From Nocardiopsis ansamitocini (lineage in GTDB: Bacteria; Actinomycetota; Actinomycetes; Streptosporangiales; Streptosporangiaceae): 64,000 nucleotides of DNA. Position 1 is the stretch's first letter. Every line of letters starts with the position of its first letter. Positions 24,052 to 33,072 of this stretch are shown here, piece by piece. Below the pieces are notes generated by a model. The model was not told where the DNA came from and made no database searches. It saw only the letters and a list, made by a program, of their open reading frames with translations. The position numbers were made by a program, and so were the translations under genes. The stretch is from contig NZ_BSQG01000001.1 of NCBI RefSeq assembly GCF_030268225.1, forward strand, positions 124,001-188,000, written 5' to 3'.

Positions 24052-24792
24052 TCAGTCGTCCTGCTGCGCGGCAGCAGCGGCGGCAACTGCACGGATGACG
24101 GCCACTTCCGCTGCGGCCTTGTCCACACCGAGAGCACCGAGCCCACCGGAACCGTCACCGACCTCCAGCAGCGCGAGCAGGATGTGCTCGGTCCCGACGA
24201 CGTTGTGCCCCAGGCGCAGGGCCTCGCGGAACGTGAGTTCCAGGACCTTTCGCGCCCCCGCGTCGTAGGGGATCAGGTCGGGAACCTGTTCGACCGCCGC
24301 GGGGAGCTCGGCGGCGATTGCCCGGCGAACGGCCTCCAGCCCCACTCCTTGGGCGACGATCGCCCTGGCACCGATCCCGTCGGGCGCGGCCAGGAGGCCC
24401 AGTGCCAGATGCCCGGGGCCGATCTCGTTGTTGCCCGCCGCACGGGCCTCGTTCTGTGCCGCCATCACCACGTTCTTCGCCCGCTCGGTGAACCGGTTGA
24501 ACCCCTGACGGGGATCGAGGTCGGACGGCGTCCCGGGGTCCTTGGCGACGAAGCGTTTCTGAGCCGCCTGCTTGGTGACCCCCATGCTGCGACCGATTTC
24601 GGTCCAGGAGGCGCCCGAGCGCCGCGCCTGGTCCACGAAATGGCCGATCAGGTGGTCGGCGATGTCTCCGAGGTGGTCGGCAGCGACGACCGCGCCGGAG
24701 AGCTGGTCGAGCTCATCGGGATGTGCGTTCTTGATGGCCTCGATCAGGTCGTCGAGGCGGACCGGGTTGGTCATGCGAACTGGATTCGTCAT
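24052..24792 (-). CDS. Clp N-terminal-domain protein fused to an HTH
   Basis: A 246-residue protein without an AAA+ module. Residues 1-12 repeat MTNPVR twice, so the start is the ATG at 24792 or the one at 24774. An HTH follows at about 60-81 (ASWTEIGRSMGVTKQAAQKRF). Residues about 93-236 contain the double Clp-N repeat (FTERAKNVVMAAQNEARAAGN, GPGHLALGLL, then LELTFREALRLGHNVVGTEHILLALLE), the part of ClpC/ClpA that docks adaptors and substrates. It therefore looks like a DNA-binding protein with a protease-chaperone sensing domain. Two palindromes with GTTGACG half-sites sit at its start, implying autoregulation. Confidence 0.85.
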   Translation of the reverse strand: MTNPVRMTNPVRLDDLIEAIKNAHPDELDQLSGAVVAADHLGDIADHLIGHFVDQARRSGASWTEIGRSMGVTKQAAQKRFVAKDPGTPSDLDPRQGFNRFTERAKNVVMAAQNEARAAGNNEIGPGHLALGLLAAPDGIGARAIVAQGVGLEAVRRAIAAELPAAVEQVPDLIPYDAGARKVLELTFREALRLGHNVVGTEHILLALLEVGDGSGGLGALGVDKAAAEVAVIRAVAAAAAAQQDD

Positions 24793-24815
24793 GCGTCAAC
24801 CATAGGTTGACGCAT
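24791..24815. promoter_or_regulatory. Operator palindrome 1 at the Clp-N/HTH gene start
   Basis: A perfect 11-bp inverted repeat, atgcgtcaacc (24791-24801) / ggttgacgcat (24805-24815), with a 3-nt spacer. It overlaps the ATG at 24792. Confidence 0.7.
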
Positions 24816-24820
24816 GTATT

Positions 24821-24841
24821 TCGTCAACCAAAAGTTGACGA
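24821..24841. promoter_or_regulatory. Operator palindrome 2 upstream of the Clp-N/HTH gene
   Basis: An 8-bp inverted repeat, tcgtcaac (24821-24828) / gttgacga (24834-24841), sharing the CGTCAAC half-site with palindrome 1. The centres are 28 bp apart. Confidence 0.65.
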
Positions 24842-24865
24842 TTGGTGGGGTGGATCCCGGCTCGC

Positions 24866-25510
24866 TCAGCGGAGCCCCCGTTCCTGGGCCAGGATCGCGG
24901 CCTGCACCCGGCTGCGCAGGTCGAGTTTGGCCAGGATGCGGCTGACATGGGTCTTGGTGGTGGTCTCGGTGATCAGCAACCGCCGCGCGATCTGGGAATT
25001 GGACAGCCCCTGCCCCACGCACACCAGCACCTCGCGCTCCCGCGAGGTCAACACGGCGAAGGCGTCGTCCTCGGCGACGGAACGCGCCGACGGGCGAGTC
25101 GCAGCGAACTCACCGATGAGGCTCCTGGTCACCGCGGGAGCGATCACCCCCTCCCCCCGCGCGACCGTGCGCACCGCCGCGATGAGTCCGTCGGCCTCGA
25201 CGTCCTTGAGGAGAAAACCGGCAGCCCCGGCGCGCAGCGCGCCGAACACGTACTCGTCGACGTCGAAGGTGGTCAGAACGAGCACGTCGACACCGGTTCC
25301 GGCCAGTTCCCGGGTGGCGGTGATCCCGTCCTTGCGGGGCATTCGCACGTCCATCAGCACCACGTCGGGACGCAGCCGCAATGCGTGCTCGACCGCCTCT
25401 TGCCCGTCGGCGGCCTCGGCCACCACCTCGATGTCGGCGACGGATTCCAAGATCATCACCAGTCCCGAACGGACCGCCCACTGGTCCTCGGCCACCACCA
25501 CCCTGATCAA
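24866..25510 (-). CDS. NarL/LuxR-family response regulator
   Basis: A 214-residue regulator. The receiver domain shows VVVAEDQWAVRSGL, the phosphoacceptor Asp54 in VVLMDVRMPRKDG, the TTFD switch Thr and AGAAGFLLKD lysine. The C-terminal LuxR HTH is LTSREREVLVCVGQGLSNSQIA, then TTTKTHVSRILAKL. The start is probably the TTG at 25510: it overlaps the kinase stop as TTGA, and GGAG precedes it by a normal distance. It forms a two-component pair with the upstream kinase. Its promoter targets are not evident in the window, though the divergent membrane gene beyond the kinase is a candidate. Confidence 0.92.
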   Translation of the reverse strand: MIRVVVAEDQWAVRSGLVMILESVADIEVVAEAADGQEAVEHALRLRPDVVLMDVRMPRKDGITATRELAGTGVDVLVLTTFDVDEYVFGALRAGAAGFLLKDVEADGLIAAVRTVARGEGVIAPAVTRSLIGEFAATRPSARSVAEDDAFAVLTSREREVLVCVGQGLSNSQIARRLLITETTTKTHVSRILAKLDLRSRVQAAILAQERGLR

Positions 25511-26772
25511 CTCCGCTCCCCTCCCGTTGACGTGTCGACCGGCCCGAGCGGCAGCTCCGCGCGCACCGCCCACTCCCCCGCACCGTTGGGACCGGCGGTG
25601 AACACCCCGTCCAGCAGGGCGACCCGCTCGCGCATTCCGGCCAGCCCGGCCCCGGCCCCCAGCCCCTCGCGCCAGCGCGACGGGGCGTGCGGGTCGTAGC
25701 CGTTGACCACCCCGATGCGCAGCACGGGCGAGCGTTGCCCGCCGACCAGGTGCACTTCCACGCGCGCCAGTTGCGGACGGGCATACCGCAGGGCGTTGGT
25801 CAGCGACTCCTGCACGATCCGGTAAGCAGTGGTGTCCACCTTGGCGGACAGTTCCCCGTCGGGGACCGGCCCGACCAGCTCCACCGCCATCCCCGCGTCC
25901 CTCGCTCCTGCCACCAGACGCCCGATCTCGCGCAGACGGGGGGTCACCCGCTCCAGTCCGGTCCGGCCGTCAGCACGCAGCACCCCGATCATCTGCCGCA
26001 TCTCCGTCAGTCCTCGCACACTGCTGTCGCGCACCACCTCCAGCACGCCGCGCACCCGTTCGGGGTCGAATTCGCGCAGGGAAAGCGCTGCGGTGGACTG
26101 CACCGCGATGGCGCTGAGGTGGTTGGCAACCATGTCGTGCAGCTCGCGGGCCATCCGACCGCGCTCTTCGGCGACGGCATTGGCCCGGTCCAGCTCCGCC
26201 AGGCGCGCGATCTGTCCGGCACGCTGACGCTCCAGCTCCGCGCGCATCCGGTGCTCCCGGATGGTCAGACCACTGATCATGGGGACGTGGAACATCACCA
26301 CATAGAGGCCGGCGGTCTGCAGCAGGCCGAGCGGCCCTCCCGGGTAGTATCCGCCGGCCACAGAAAAGACCCCGGTCACGAACAGGAGCAGACCGAGCAC
26401 GGTGAACACCGCGAACGACCAATAGGCCAACCTCCGCCGGCCCCACGCCGCGATCGCGTACAACAGATCCCCGTAGGTGATGAGCACCCAGACCGATGGC
26501 CCCAGCAGTACCAGGTCCACCAGCACCACGACCGTGCCGACCGCCAGTCCCACTCCCGGAGCGGTCCGGCGCAGCAACAGGGCGGCGCAGACGACGACCA
26601 GCGGCACCAGCAACCAGACCGGCTGGGGCCACGGACGGGCCGCGTAGGCGCCCAGACTCCACAGCACCAGTCCCATGATCAGGTGGGTCACCGCCCACAG
26701 GGTGCTGCCCAGGTACAGGCGTCCCCAGAGGATCCGCCGATCGACCAGCTGCCGCCAGGATCCGTCACGCAT
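25507..26772 (-). CDS. Sensor histidine kinase, HisKA_3 type
   Basis: A 421-residue membrane kinase. The ATG at 26772 follows GATGGGGGT. Residues 25-165 contain five or six closely spaced transmembrane helices with only short loops, so it probably senses the membrane or an internal signal. The dimerisation/H-box is RMARELHDMVANHLSAIAV (His212), and the HATPase region has YRIVQESLTNALRYA and GLGAGAGLAGMRERV. This is the NarL-pair family frequently tied to cell-envelope stress in Gram-positives. It is coupled to its response regulator by a 4-nt overlap. Confidence 0.92.
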   Translation of the reverse strand: MRDGSWRQLVDRRILWGRLYLGSTLWAVTHLIMGLVLWSLGAYAARPWPQPVWLLVPLVVVCAALLLRRTAPGVGLAVGTVVVLVDLVLLGPSVWVLITYGDLLYAIAAWGRRRLAYWSFAVFTVLGLLLFVTGVFSVAGGYYPGGPLGLLQTAGLYVVMFHVPMISGLTIREHRMRAELERQRAGQIARLAELDRANAVAEERGRMARELHDMVANHLSAIAVQSTAALSLREFDPERVRGVLEVVRDSSVRGLTEMRQMIGVLRADGRTGLERVTPRLREIGRLVAGARDAGMAVELVGPVPDGELSAKVDTTAYRIVQESLTNALRYARPQLARVEVHLVGGQRSPVLRIGVVNGYDPHAPSRWREGLGAGAGLAGMRERVALLDGVFTAGPNGAGEWAVRAELPLGPVDTSTGGERS

Positions 26773-26891
26773 ACCCCCATCACAGCACGTCGGTCCTCTG
26801 TGCGCGTCCATCGAAAGAAGGAGCGGATCGTCCTCCCCGCGGCCGATGCCCCTTCCCGGGCGGGTGAGCACAGTGGTGGGACCGACGAGTG

Positions 26892-27479
26892 ATGGGAGAC
26901 GCCGTGGTCGTGGCCGCGATCGTGATCTGCGAGGCGCTGTTCTGGGTGCTGGTGCTCGGCGGACTCGCCACGCGCTACCTGCTGCGGATGCGCGTGCTGA
27001 GCGCCGCCCTGTTCCTGCTGGTTCCGGTGCTGGACGTACTTCTGCTGTCGGTCATCACGGTGCACCTGGCCAAGGGGGCCACCGCCGAGTGGAGCCACGG
27101 CGTGGGCGTGCTGTACCTGGGGTTCACCGTGGCGTACGGGCACAGCGTGATCGCCTGGGCCGACGTGCGCTTCGCGCACCGTTTCGCCGGCGGCCCGGCT
27201 CCGACGAAGGCCCCCCGCAAGGGAGCGGCGCGCGTTCGCCACGAAGCCGTGGCCTGGGCCCGTGGTTCGGTGGCCGCCGCGATCGGGGCGGGCGTACTGT
27301 GGGCGATGATCTGGTTCGTCGGCGATCCCGAACGCGTTCAGGCGCTGTCGGGTTTCTACGCGCCGCTCTCGATCTTCATGCTGGTCAACACGATCATTGC
27401 AGGGTGGGGAATCGCGAAGGGCGTGCTCTCGCTCGGCGACGGCACCGCGGCCGAGGAGACAGAACGCGTGAGAACCTGA
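26892..27479 (+). CDS. Membrane protein divergent from the two-component operon, unknown
   Basis: A protein of about 195 residues with five predicted transmembrane helices (about 3-27, 32-57, 69-90, 127-148 and 157-178) and an acidic C-terminus. The ATG at 26892 is chosen; the GTG at 26889 is one codon upstream. I recognise no family beyond a general resemblance to small actinobacterial integral membrane proteins. It faces away from the kinase gene across 119 bp, so it could be a target of that two-component system. Confidence 0.7.
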   Translation: MGDAVVVAAIVICEALFWVLVLGGLATRYLLRMRVLSAALFLLVPVLDVLLLSVITVHLAKGATAEWSHGVGVLYLGFTVAYGHSVIAWADVRFAHRFAGGPAPTKAPRKGAARVRHEAVAWARGSVAAAIGAGVLWAMIWFVGDPERVQALSGFYAPLSIFMLVNTIIAGWGIAKGVLSLGDGTAAEETERVRT

Positions 27480-27617
27480 GCGAAGGCACGCCGTCGGTCG
27501 CCGGATCGGACGCCAATGCCCGCCCCTCTCCCGGGGCGCGACCACCGAACTACGCGCCGACCGGCTCTCCAGGGACATACTGGCCGTTTCCCCGGGCGGG
27601 GCAACCGGAGAGCTGCG

Positions 27618-28763
27618 CTAGTCGGGCCAGCCCGGGGGCAGGACGTCACCACCGGTCGCCCGGCGCAACCGCTCACGGAAATCGTCGTGCAGGGCACGGC
27701 CCCACACGTACTCGCCGGGTGCTCGGACCGCCTGCTCCACAACGGCGCGCAGCGCAGCCGCCCGGGCCTCGCCGCTGGCATGGGGCAGCGCCAAGTGGCT
27801 GTAGAGCTGGTCGAGTGCCAGGAAGAGCTCCCCCGCGAGCATGGGCACACTGTCCTGGGCGACCGCCGCCTCCAGGTAGGGGTCCCACCAGGACGGAGCG
27901 GGCTCGGTGTCGGCGTCCTCGGCGTCGGGCACGAGGAAACCGCGGCGCAGCCGGGTGCGTACCTCGGCTGCCACGGAAGGATCACGGTGGTCCAGCCCCT
28001 CCTCCCATGCGGTCGCGGAGGTATCGGCGTCACCGCGTACCGCCAGGAGGCGGGCCAGAAGTTCGTAGGCGACACCGGTGTCCATCGGGTCGAGCCCGCC
28101 GGGTCCCCCTGCCGTGGCGGCACCGAACTCGGCGATCGCACGCTCGACGTGCACCGCACCCAGCAGGACGCGCAGGGCCGGGTCCTCCTGCGCCGCGAGC
28201 CCCCGGGCGATGACCTCTTCGGCCCGCGTCACCGCGCCGCGCGCCAGGAGCCCGCGTGCGTAGTCGTGAGCGGTGGCGGCCACCACGGCGGCGTCCTGCC
28301 CCTCCAGCGCCAACTGCCAGTGTTGGTCTGCTCCCTGCTCGTCACCGCGCTCCTCGGCCAGCCGCGCGAGTCCGCGATGGGCGGCCTGGAGGTAGCGCTC
28401 GTTGTCGAAGGCCAGGACCTGTCGCCAGGCCGCGGCCTCCTCGGCTGCCGCGCCGGCGCGTTCGTGGAGGAGCGCCAGGTGGTAGGCGGCGCGCGGACCG
28501 AATTCGGGGTGGCCGGTGGCCACCGCATTCTCATCCGCGCGGCGCGCGGCAGCAGGATCGCCGAGTTGTTCGTGCACCACGGCCAGTCCGAGGGACGCCT
28601 GGGCCCGGCGGGACGGCCCGGCCTCGGCGGCGACCCGTTCGTAGATCGCGGCGGCGCGGCGCAGGTGGCCGGCCTCGGCGAGGTCGCGAGCCTGGTCGCA
28701 CAGGCTCGCGAAGTCGGAATCTCCTGCGTCGGAATCCAGGGGGGTGCCGGACATGGCGGTCAT
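27618..28763 (-). CDS. Tetratricopeptide-repeat protein
   Basis: A 381-residue cytoplasmic protein of TPR/SEL1-like helical repeats. Repeated units with the A..Y....A and LG.A....G spacing run from about residue 20 to 260 (AGHLRRAAAIYERVA, LGLAVVHEQLGDPAAARR, YHLALLHERAGAAAEEAAAW). The last 110 residues have a different, Trp-rich composition (PSWWDPYLEAAV, GEYVWGRALHDDF). It has no signal peptide. It probably acts as a protein-interaction scaffold; the partner is unknown. It is monocistronic. Confidence 0.8.
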   Translation of the reverse strand: MTAMSGTPLDSDAGDSDFASLCDQARDLAEAGHLRRAAAIYERVAAEAGPSRRAQASLGLAVVHEQLGDPAAARRADENAVATGHPEFGPRAAYHLALLHERAGAAAEEAAAWRQVLAFDNERYLQAAHRGLARLAEERGDEQGADQHWQLALEGQDAAVVAATAHDYARGLLARGAVTRAEEVIARGLAAQEDPALRVLLGAVHVERAIAEFGAATAGGPGGLDPMDTGVAYELLARLLAVRGDADTSATAWEEGLDHRDPSVAAEVRTRLRRGFLVPDAEDADTEPAPSWWDPYLEAAVAQDSVPMLAGELFLALDQLYSHLALPHASGEARAAALRAVVEQAVRAPGEYVWGRALHDDFRERLRRATGGDVLPPGWPD

Positions 28764-28918
28764 GATTCGCTTTCCACGCAGGGGGTTGAGTGGCTCGGTT
28801 GGGAGCCTAACCGCTGTGTCCGCCGCAGAGAACAGGACAGGCCCGTCCGCGGGAAGATCGACGCGACAAACCCGCCGTCTTTACGTTGTAGATCATTGAA
28901 AGGCGGTGTCGATCGGAT

Positions 28919-28961
28919 CGCGGTGGCGACGGCACCGTCGGAACGGGCTGCCGCCACCGCG
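28919..28961 (-). terminator. gcvP terminator hairpin
   Basis: A 10-bp perfect stem, cgcggtggcg (28919-28928) / cgccaccgcg (28952-28961), just after the gcvP stop, with a partly paired loop. Confidence 0.65.
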
Positions 28962-28970
28962 CCGCAGCGG

Positions 28971-31850
28971 TTACTCCTCGAACGCCTCGGGCGGCGGGCA
29001 GGAGCAGACCAGGTTCCGGTCGCCGAACGCCTGGTCGATACGCGCCACCGGGACCCAGTACTTGGACCGGCGCAGCGAGGGCACCGGGTAGGCGGCCTCT
29101 GACCGGCTGTAGGCGTGCTTCCAGTCGTCGGCGGTCAGCGCCTCCGCGGTGTGCGGGGCGTTCTTGAGCGGATTGTCCTCCCGCTCGTATGAGCCGTCGG
29201 CGACCCGGTCGATCTCGGCGCGGATCGCGACCATCGCGTCGACGAAGCGGTCCAGCTCTGCCAGGTCCTCGCTCTCCGTGGGCTCGATCATCAGGGTGCC
29301 GGCCACCGGGAAGGACATCGTGGGGGCGTGGAACCCGTAGTCGATGAGCCGCTTGGTGAGGTCGTCGTTGGAGATACCGGTCGCCTTCTGCAGACCGCGG
29401 ATGTCGATGATGCACTCGTGGGCCACGAGGCCGTCGGTACCCGCGTACAGCACCGGGTAGTGGGGGGCCAGCCGCTTGGCGACGTAGTTGGCGGCCAGCA
29501 CCGCGGTCTCGGTGGCCGCGCGCAGCCCCTCCTCCCCCATCATCCGGATGTAGGCCCAGGAAATCGGCAGGATGCCCGCCGAACCGAACGGGGCGGCCGA
29601 GACCGGGCCGACGCCGGTGTAGGGGCCCGCCTCGGACTGGGCGGGGTGGTTGGGCAGGAAGTCGGCGAGGTGCGCGCGCACCGCCACCGGACCGACACCC
29701 GGGCCTCCGCCGCCGTGCGGGATACAGAAGGTCTTGTGCAGGTTGAGGTGGCTGACGTCGGCGCCGAACTCGCCCGGCTTGGCCCAGCCGACGAGGGCGT
29801 TGAGGTTGGCGCCGTCCACGTATACCTGGCCGCCGCCCTCGTGCACCAGACGGCACACCTCGGTGATGGTGTCCTCGTACACGCCGTGCGTGGACGGATA
29901 GGTCACCATGATCGCCGCCAGCGCGTCACCGGTCTTGGCGATCTTGGCGCGCAGGTCGTCGAGGTCGATGTTGCCGCCCTCGTCGCAGGCGACCACGGTG
30001 ACGCGCATGCCCGCCATGATGGCGCTGGCGGCATTGGTGCCGTGCGCGGAGCTGGGGATCAGGCAGACCTCGCGTGCGGCGTCACCACGGGAGCGGTGGT
30101 ACTCCCGAATGGCCAGCAGGCCGGCGAGCTCCCCCTGCGAACCCGCGTTGGGCTGCAGGGACACCGCGTCGTAGCCGGTGACCTCGGCCAACCACGTCTC
30201 CAGGTCGCGCACGACGCGCACCAGGCCGGCCGCCTGCTCCAGCGGCGCGAAGGGGTGCAGACCGGCGAACTCCGGCCAGGTCACGGCTTCCATCTCGGCC
30301 GTGGCGTTGAGCTTCATGGTGCACGAGCCCAGGGGGATCATCGTGCGGTCCAGGGCCAGGTCCTTGTCGGCCAGTCGGCGCATGTAGCGCAGCAGCGAGG
30401 TCTCGCTGCGGTGGGTGTTGAACACGGGATGGGCGAGGTAGTCGACCTCCCTGGCCAGCGCGGCGGGCAGCACCGGGGCCGCCGGGGCCGCGTCGTTGGG
30501 CACTCTGGCCCCGAACGCGTTCAGTACCAGGGCGACGTGTCCGGAGGTGGTGGTCTCGTCGCAGGAGATGCCCACGGTGTCGGCGTCCACCCGGAACAGG
30601 TTGACGCCCGCCTCGCGGGCGGCCTCGACGACGGCGTCGGCCCAGCCGGGAACGCGCACCCGCAGGGTGTCGAAGAAGGCGTCGGTGAGCACCTCGACCC
30701 CGGCGGAACGCAGTCCGGCCGCCAGCAGGACGGCCCGACTGTGGACACGCTCGGCGATTGCCCGCAGTCCCCGGGGGCCGTGGTAGACGGCGTACATCCC
30801 GGCCATGTTGGCCAGCAGCACTTGGGCGGTGCAGATGTTGCTGGTGGCCTTCTCGCGACGGATGTGCTGTTCGCGGGTCTGCAGGGCCAGGCGGTAGGCA
30901 GGGTTGCCCGCGGCGTCCACCGACACTCCGACCAGACGGCCGGGAAGCTGGCGCTGGAGTCCTTCGCGAACCGACATGTAGCCGGCGTGCGGACCACCGA
31001 AGCCCATGGGAACGCCGAAGCGCTGTGTAGAGCCGACCGCGATGTCCGCGCCCAGCCCACCGGGCGAGGTCAGCACGGTGAGAGCCAGGATGTCGGCCGC
31101 GACCACGGCCAGCGCGCCGCGCTCGTGGGCGGCTTCGATGAGCGGCCGGGGGTCGCGGACCTCGCCGGAGGCAGCCGGGTACTGCACGAGCACACCGAAG
31201 ATGTCGCCTTCGGGCAGACCGTCGGACAGATCGGCGACCACGACGTCGATTCCCAGCGGCTCGGCACGGGTCCGCAGCACCGCAAGGGTCTGACCGAAGA
31301 CGTTGGAGTCGACGACGAAACTGGCGCTCTTGCTCTTGGTGGCGCGCCGGGCCAGCGTCATGGCCTCCGCGGCTGCGGTCGCCTCGTCCAGGAGGGAGGC
31401 GCCGGAGACCGGCAGGCCGGTGAGGTCGGCAACCATGGTCTGGAAGTTGAGCAGTGCCTCGAGGCGGCCCTGGGAGATCTCGGGCTGGTAGGGCGTATAA
31501 GCGGTGTACCAGGCCGGGTTCTCCATGATGTTGCGCAGGATGACCGGGGGGACGACGGTGTCGTAGTAGCCCTGGCCGATCATCGAGACGAGTACCTGGT
31601 TGGTGTCGGCCAGCGCGCGCAGTTCGGCCAGCGCCTCGGTCTCGCTGGCGGGCTCGGGCAGGCCCAGGGCGGCCGGCGCTCCGGGAGCGCTCAGGATGCT
31701 GCTGGGGACGGCAGCGGCCATCAGCTCCGCGGTGGAGCCGTACCCCACCGCCTCCAGCATGACCGCGCGCTCGACCTCGTCGGGGCCGATGTGGCGGTCG
31801 GCGAAGACGGTGGCGGGAGCGCGGTACGCGGGGACGTGCTGATCCGGCAT
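28971..31850 (-). CDS. gcvP: Glycine dehydrogenase (decarboxylating), P-protein
   Basis: A 959-residue single-chain P-protein that decarboxylates glycine and hands the aminomethyl group to the GcvH lipoyl arm. It contains both halves fused: an N-terminal half without PLP lysine ([38 protein letters not shown]) and a C-terminal half with the PLP lysine in [18 protein letters not shown]. The ATG at 31850 follows AGGAGG. It is controlled by the glycine riboswitch about 95 nt upstream, so it should be induced by glycine. gcvT and gcvH are not adjacent. Confidence 0.97.
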   Translation of the reverse strand: MPDQHVPAYRAPATVFADRHIGPDEVERAVMLEAVGYGSTAELMAAAVPSSILSAPGAPAALGLPEPASETEALAELRALADTNQVLVSMIGQGYYDTVVPPVILRNIMENPAWYTAYTPYQPEISQGRLEALLNFQTMVADLTGLPVSGASLLDEATAAAEAMTLARRATKSKSASFVVDSNVFGQTLAVLRTRAEPLGIDVVVADLSDGLPEGDIFGVLVQYPAASGEVRDPRPLIEAAHERGALAVVAADILALTVLTSPGGLGADIAVGSTQRFGVPMGFGGPHAGYMSVREGLQRQLPGRLVGVSVDAAGNPAYRLALQTREQHIRREKATSNICTAQVLLANMAGMYAVYHGPRGLRAIAERVHSRAVLLAAGLRSAGVEVLTDAFFDTLRVRVPGWADAVVEAAREAGVNLFRVDADTVGISCDETTTSGHVALVLNAFGARVPNDAAPAAPVLPAALAREVDYLAHPVFNTHRSETSLLRYMRRLADKDLALDRTMIPLGSCTMKLNATAEMEAVTWPEFAGLHPFAPLEQAAGLVRVVRDLETWLAEVTGYDAVSLQPNAGSQGELAGLLAIREYHRSRGDAAREVCLIPSSAHGTNAASAIMAGMRVTVVACDEGGNIDLDDLRAKIAKTGDALAAIMVTYPSTHGVYEDTITEVCRLVHEGGGQVYVDGANLNALVGWAKPGEFGADVSHLNLHKTFCIPHGGGGPGVGPVAVRAHLADFLPNHPAQSEAGPYTGVGPVSAAPFGSAGILPISWAYIRMMGEEGLRAATETAVLAANYVAKRLAPHYPVLYAGTDGLVAHECIIDIRGLQKATGISNDDLTKRLIDYGFHAPTMSFPVAGTLMIEPTESEDLAELDRFVDAMVAIRAEIDRVADGSYEREDNPLKNAPHTAEALTADDWKHAYSRSEAAYPVPSLRRSKYWVPVARIDQAFGDRNLVCSCPPPEAFEE

Positions 31851-31943
31851 GGAGACCTCCTGGTCGCTGGGCCGACGAGCGGCTTGCTCCTGGTCTCCCC
31901 CTCTGTCACCCACGGTGACCGCGGGCGCGCCGCGGGCGTGGTG

Positions 31944-32037
31944 CTCCAGAGTGCCTATCCACACGGTCCTTGGTGCCTGAGAGGTTAGCTGGGGAGTCTT
32001 GCCCCGTCGGCGCCCCGTGGTCGGGGTCTCTCCCGTG
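31944..32037 (-). promoter_or_regulatory. Glycine riboswitch (single aptamer) upstream of gcvP
   Basis: Reading the minus strand, the order is cgggagagacc, gcgccgacggggcaagactccc, ctctcaggcaccaaggaccg, cactctggag. These are the conserved core segments of the gcvT-type glycine aptamer. I see only one full aptamer; the stretch from here to the gcvP start lacks a second core, so it is a singlet. The sequence between aptamer and ATG can form a G+C hairpin that may act as the expression platform. Confidence 0.93.
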
Positions 32038-32190
32038 CGGTATCAACGGCTGTTCGTACTGAAACTGTGGCGTACTCTGCCATAGCCATCGTACTGACCG
32101 TGCTATCGGGCCCGTGCCCGCGGTGGCGAGAAGCGGGTCACACGCCCGGCCCCGCCGGAAACCCGGTTGCGCGTCGCTTGGCCCCCGGAT

Positions 32191-32214
32191 CCGCGCCGGA
32201 AGTCGCCGGCGCGG
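32191..32214 (-). terminator. merR-gene terminator hairpin
   Basis: ccgcgccgg (32191-32199) / ccggcgcgg (32206-32214), a 9-bp perfect stem with a 6-nt loop, directly after the MerR stop at 32222. Confidence 0.6.
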
Positions 32215-32221
32215 TTACGGA

Positions 32222-32830
32222 TCAGCCGGTGCGGCGCTCGCGGCGCCGACGGGCCAGCTCGTCGCCGGGATGGGGGTCCGCCGACCGCGCGTCGGCCGCC
32301 GACAGGTTCTCGCCCTGGAGTTCGCTCAGGCTTCCTTCCAGTTCACGCCAGACACGCCCCAACGCGATGCCGAACACGCCCTGTCCGCCCTGGAGCAGGT
32401 CCACGACCTCGTTGGGCGAGGTGCACTCGTAGACGCTGACCCCGTCGCTCATGAGGGTGACCTGGGCGAGATCGGCGATGTTGCGGTGGCGCAGGTGGTC
32501 CACCGCCGTACGAATCTGCTGGAGCGAGATCCCGGTGTCCAAGAGGCGTTTGACCACCTTGAGGACAAGGATGTCGCGGAAGCTGTACAGGCGCTGGCCG
32601 ACCGTGTCCTCGGACACGCTGACGCTGGGCTCGACCAGCCGGGTTCTCGCCCAGTAATCGAGCTGACGGTACGTGATACCCGCGGCCGCACAGGCCGCGG
32701 GTCCACGGTATCCGACGTCCATTGGCAGCCCCACTACGTCCTGTTCGCACAGCAGGCCCTGCTCACCGGCCAACCGCACGGCTGACCGCCTGTGGTCGGA
32801 GGCTTGCTGCTTGCCGCTGATAACCGCCAC
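32222..32830 (-). CDS. MerR-family regulator (Rv1830-like)
   Basis: A 202-residue regulator. The winged HTH begins at YRGPAACAAAGITYRQLDYWARTRLVEPSV, continues with GQRLYSFRDILVLKVVKRLLDTGISLQQIR, and ends in a dimerisation helix and a domain with VYECTSPNEVVDLLQGGQGVFGIA. This is nearly the sequence of mycobacterial Rv1830 and its Streptomyces equivalent, which sit in the same gene neighbourhood. I chose the GTG at 32830 because GGAGG precedes it by 6 nt; a TTG at 32869 would lengthen it by 13 residues. The target is unknown; it lies between gcvP and the DUF151 gene. Confidence 0.88.
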   Translation of the reverse strand: MAVISGKQQASDHRRSAVRLAGEQGLLCEQDVVGLPMDVGYRGPAACAAAGITYRQLDYWARTRLVEPSVSVSEDTVGQRLYSFRDILVLKVVKRLLDTGISLQQIRTAVDHLRHRNIADLAQVTLMSDGVSVYECTSPNEVVDLLQGGQGVFGIALGRVWRELEGSLSELQGENLSAADARSADPHPGDELARRRRERRTG

Positions 32831-33014
32831 GCCGAACCTCCGGCTCCTCGACCTGCGGCGGTTTGACAAGGGGAGATAACGCGAGACGCCGCAGGTTGCT
32901 TCAACAGTGACGGTAAGCCGGTGGCATGGACAGCGTCAACGACAGCCCTCGGCGCGTCGCGCTTCACGTTCTTTCGTCCGGGTCGCATCCCGGGGAACGA
33001 CCGGCTCGCCGAAG

Positions 33015-33042
33015 CACCGCGGAATGGTCGTCCTCCGCGGTG
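33015..33042 (-). terminator. DUF151-gene terminator hairpin
   Basis: caccgcgga (33015-33023) / tccgcggtg (33034-33042), a 9-bp perfect stem, 31 nt past the stop. Confidence 0.6.
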
Positions 33043-33072
33043 TCTGACGGGCCAACGCGGTGTCACGGCTGC

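Noticed and set aside
24775-24841. CRISPR-like or satellite repeat at the Clp-N start
   Set aside because: Only two palindromes and one 18-nt coding duplication; no regular spacer array.
29328-31988. 886-codon plus-strand frame opposite gcvP
   Set aside because: No start, no domain; gcvP on the other strand is clearly the gene and has a riboswitch.
32830-32869. TTG start at 32869 for the MerR gene
   Set aside because: The 13 added residues have no conservation and GGAGG sits at the correct distance before the GTG at 32830.
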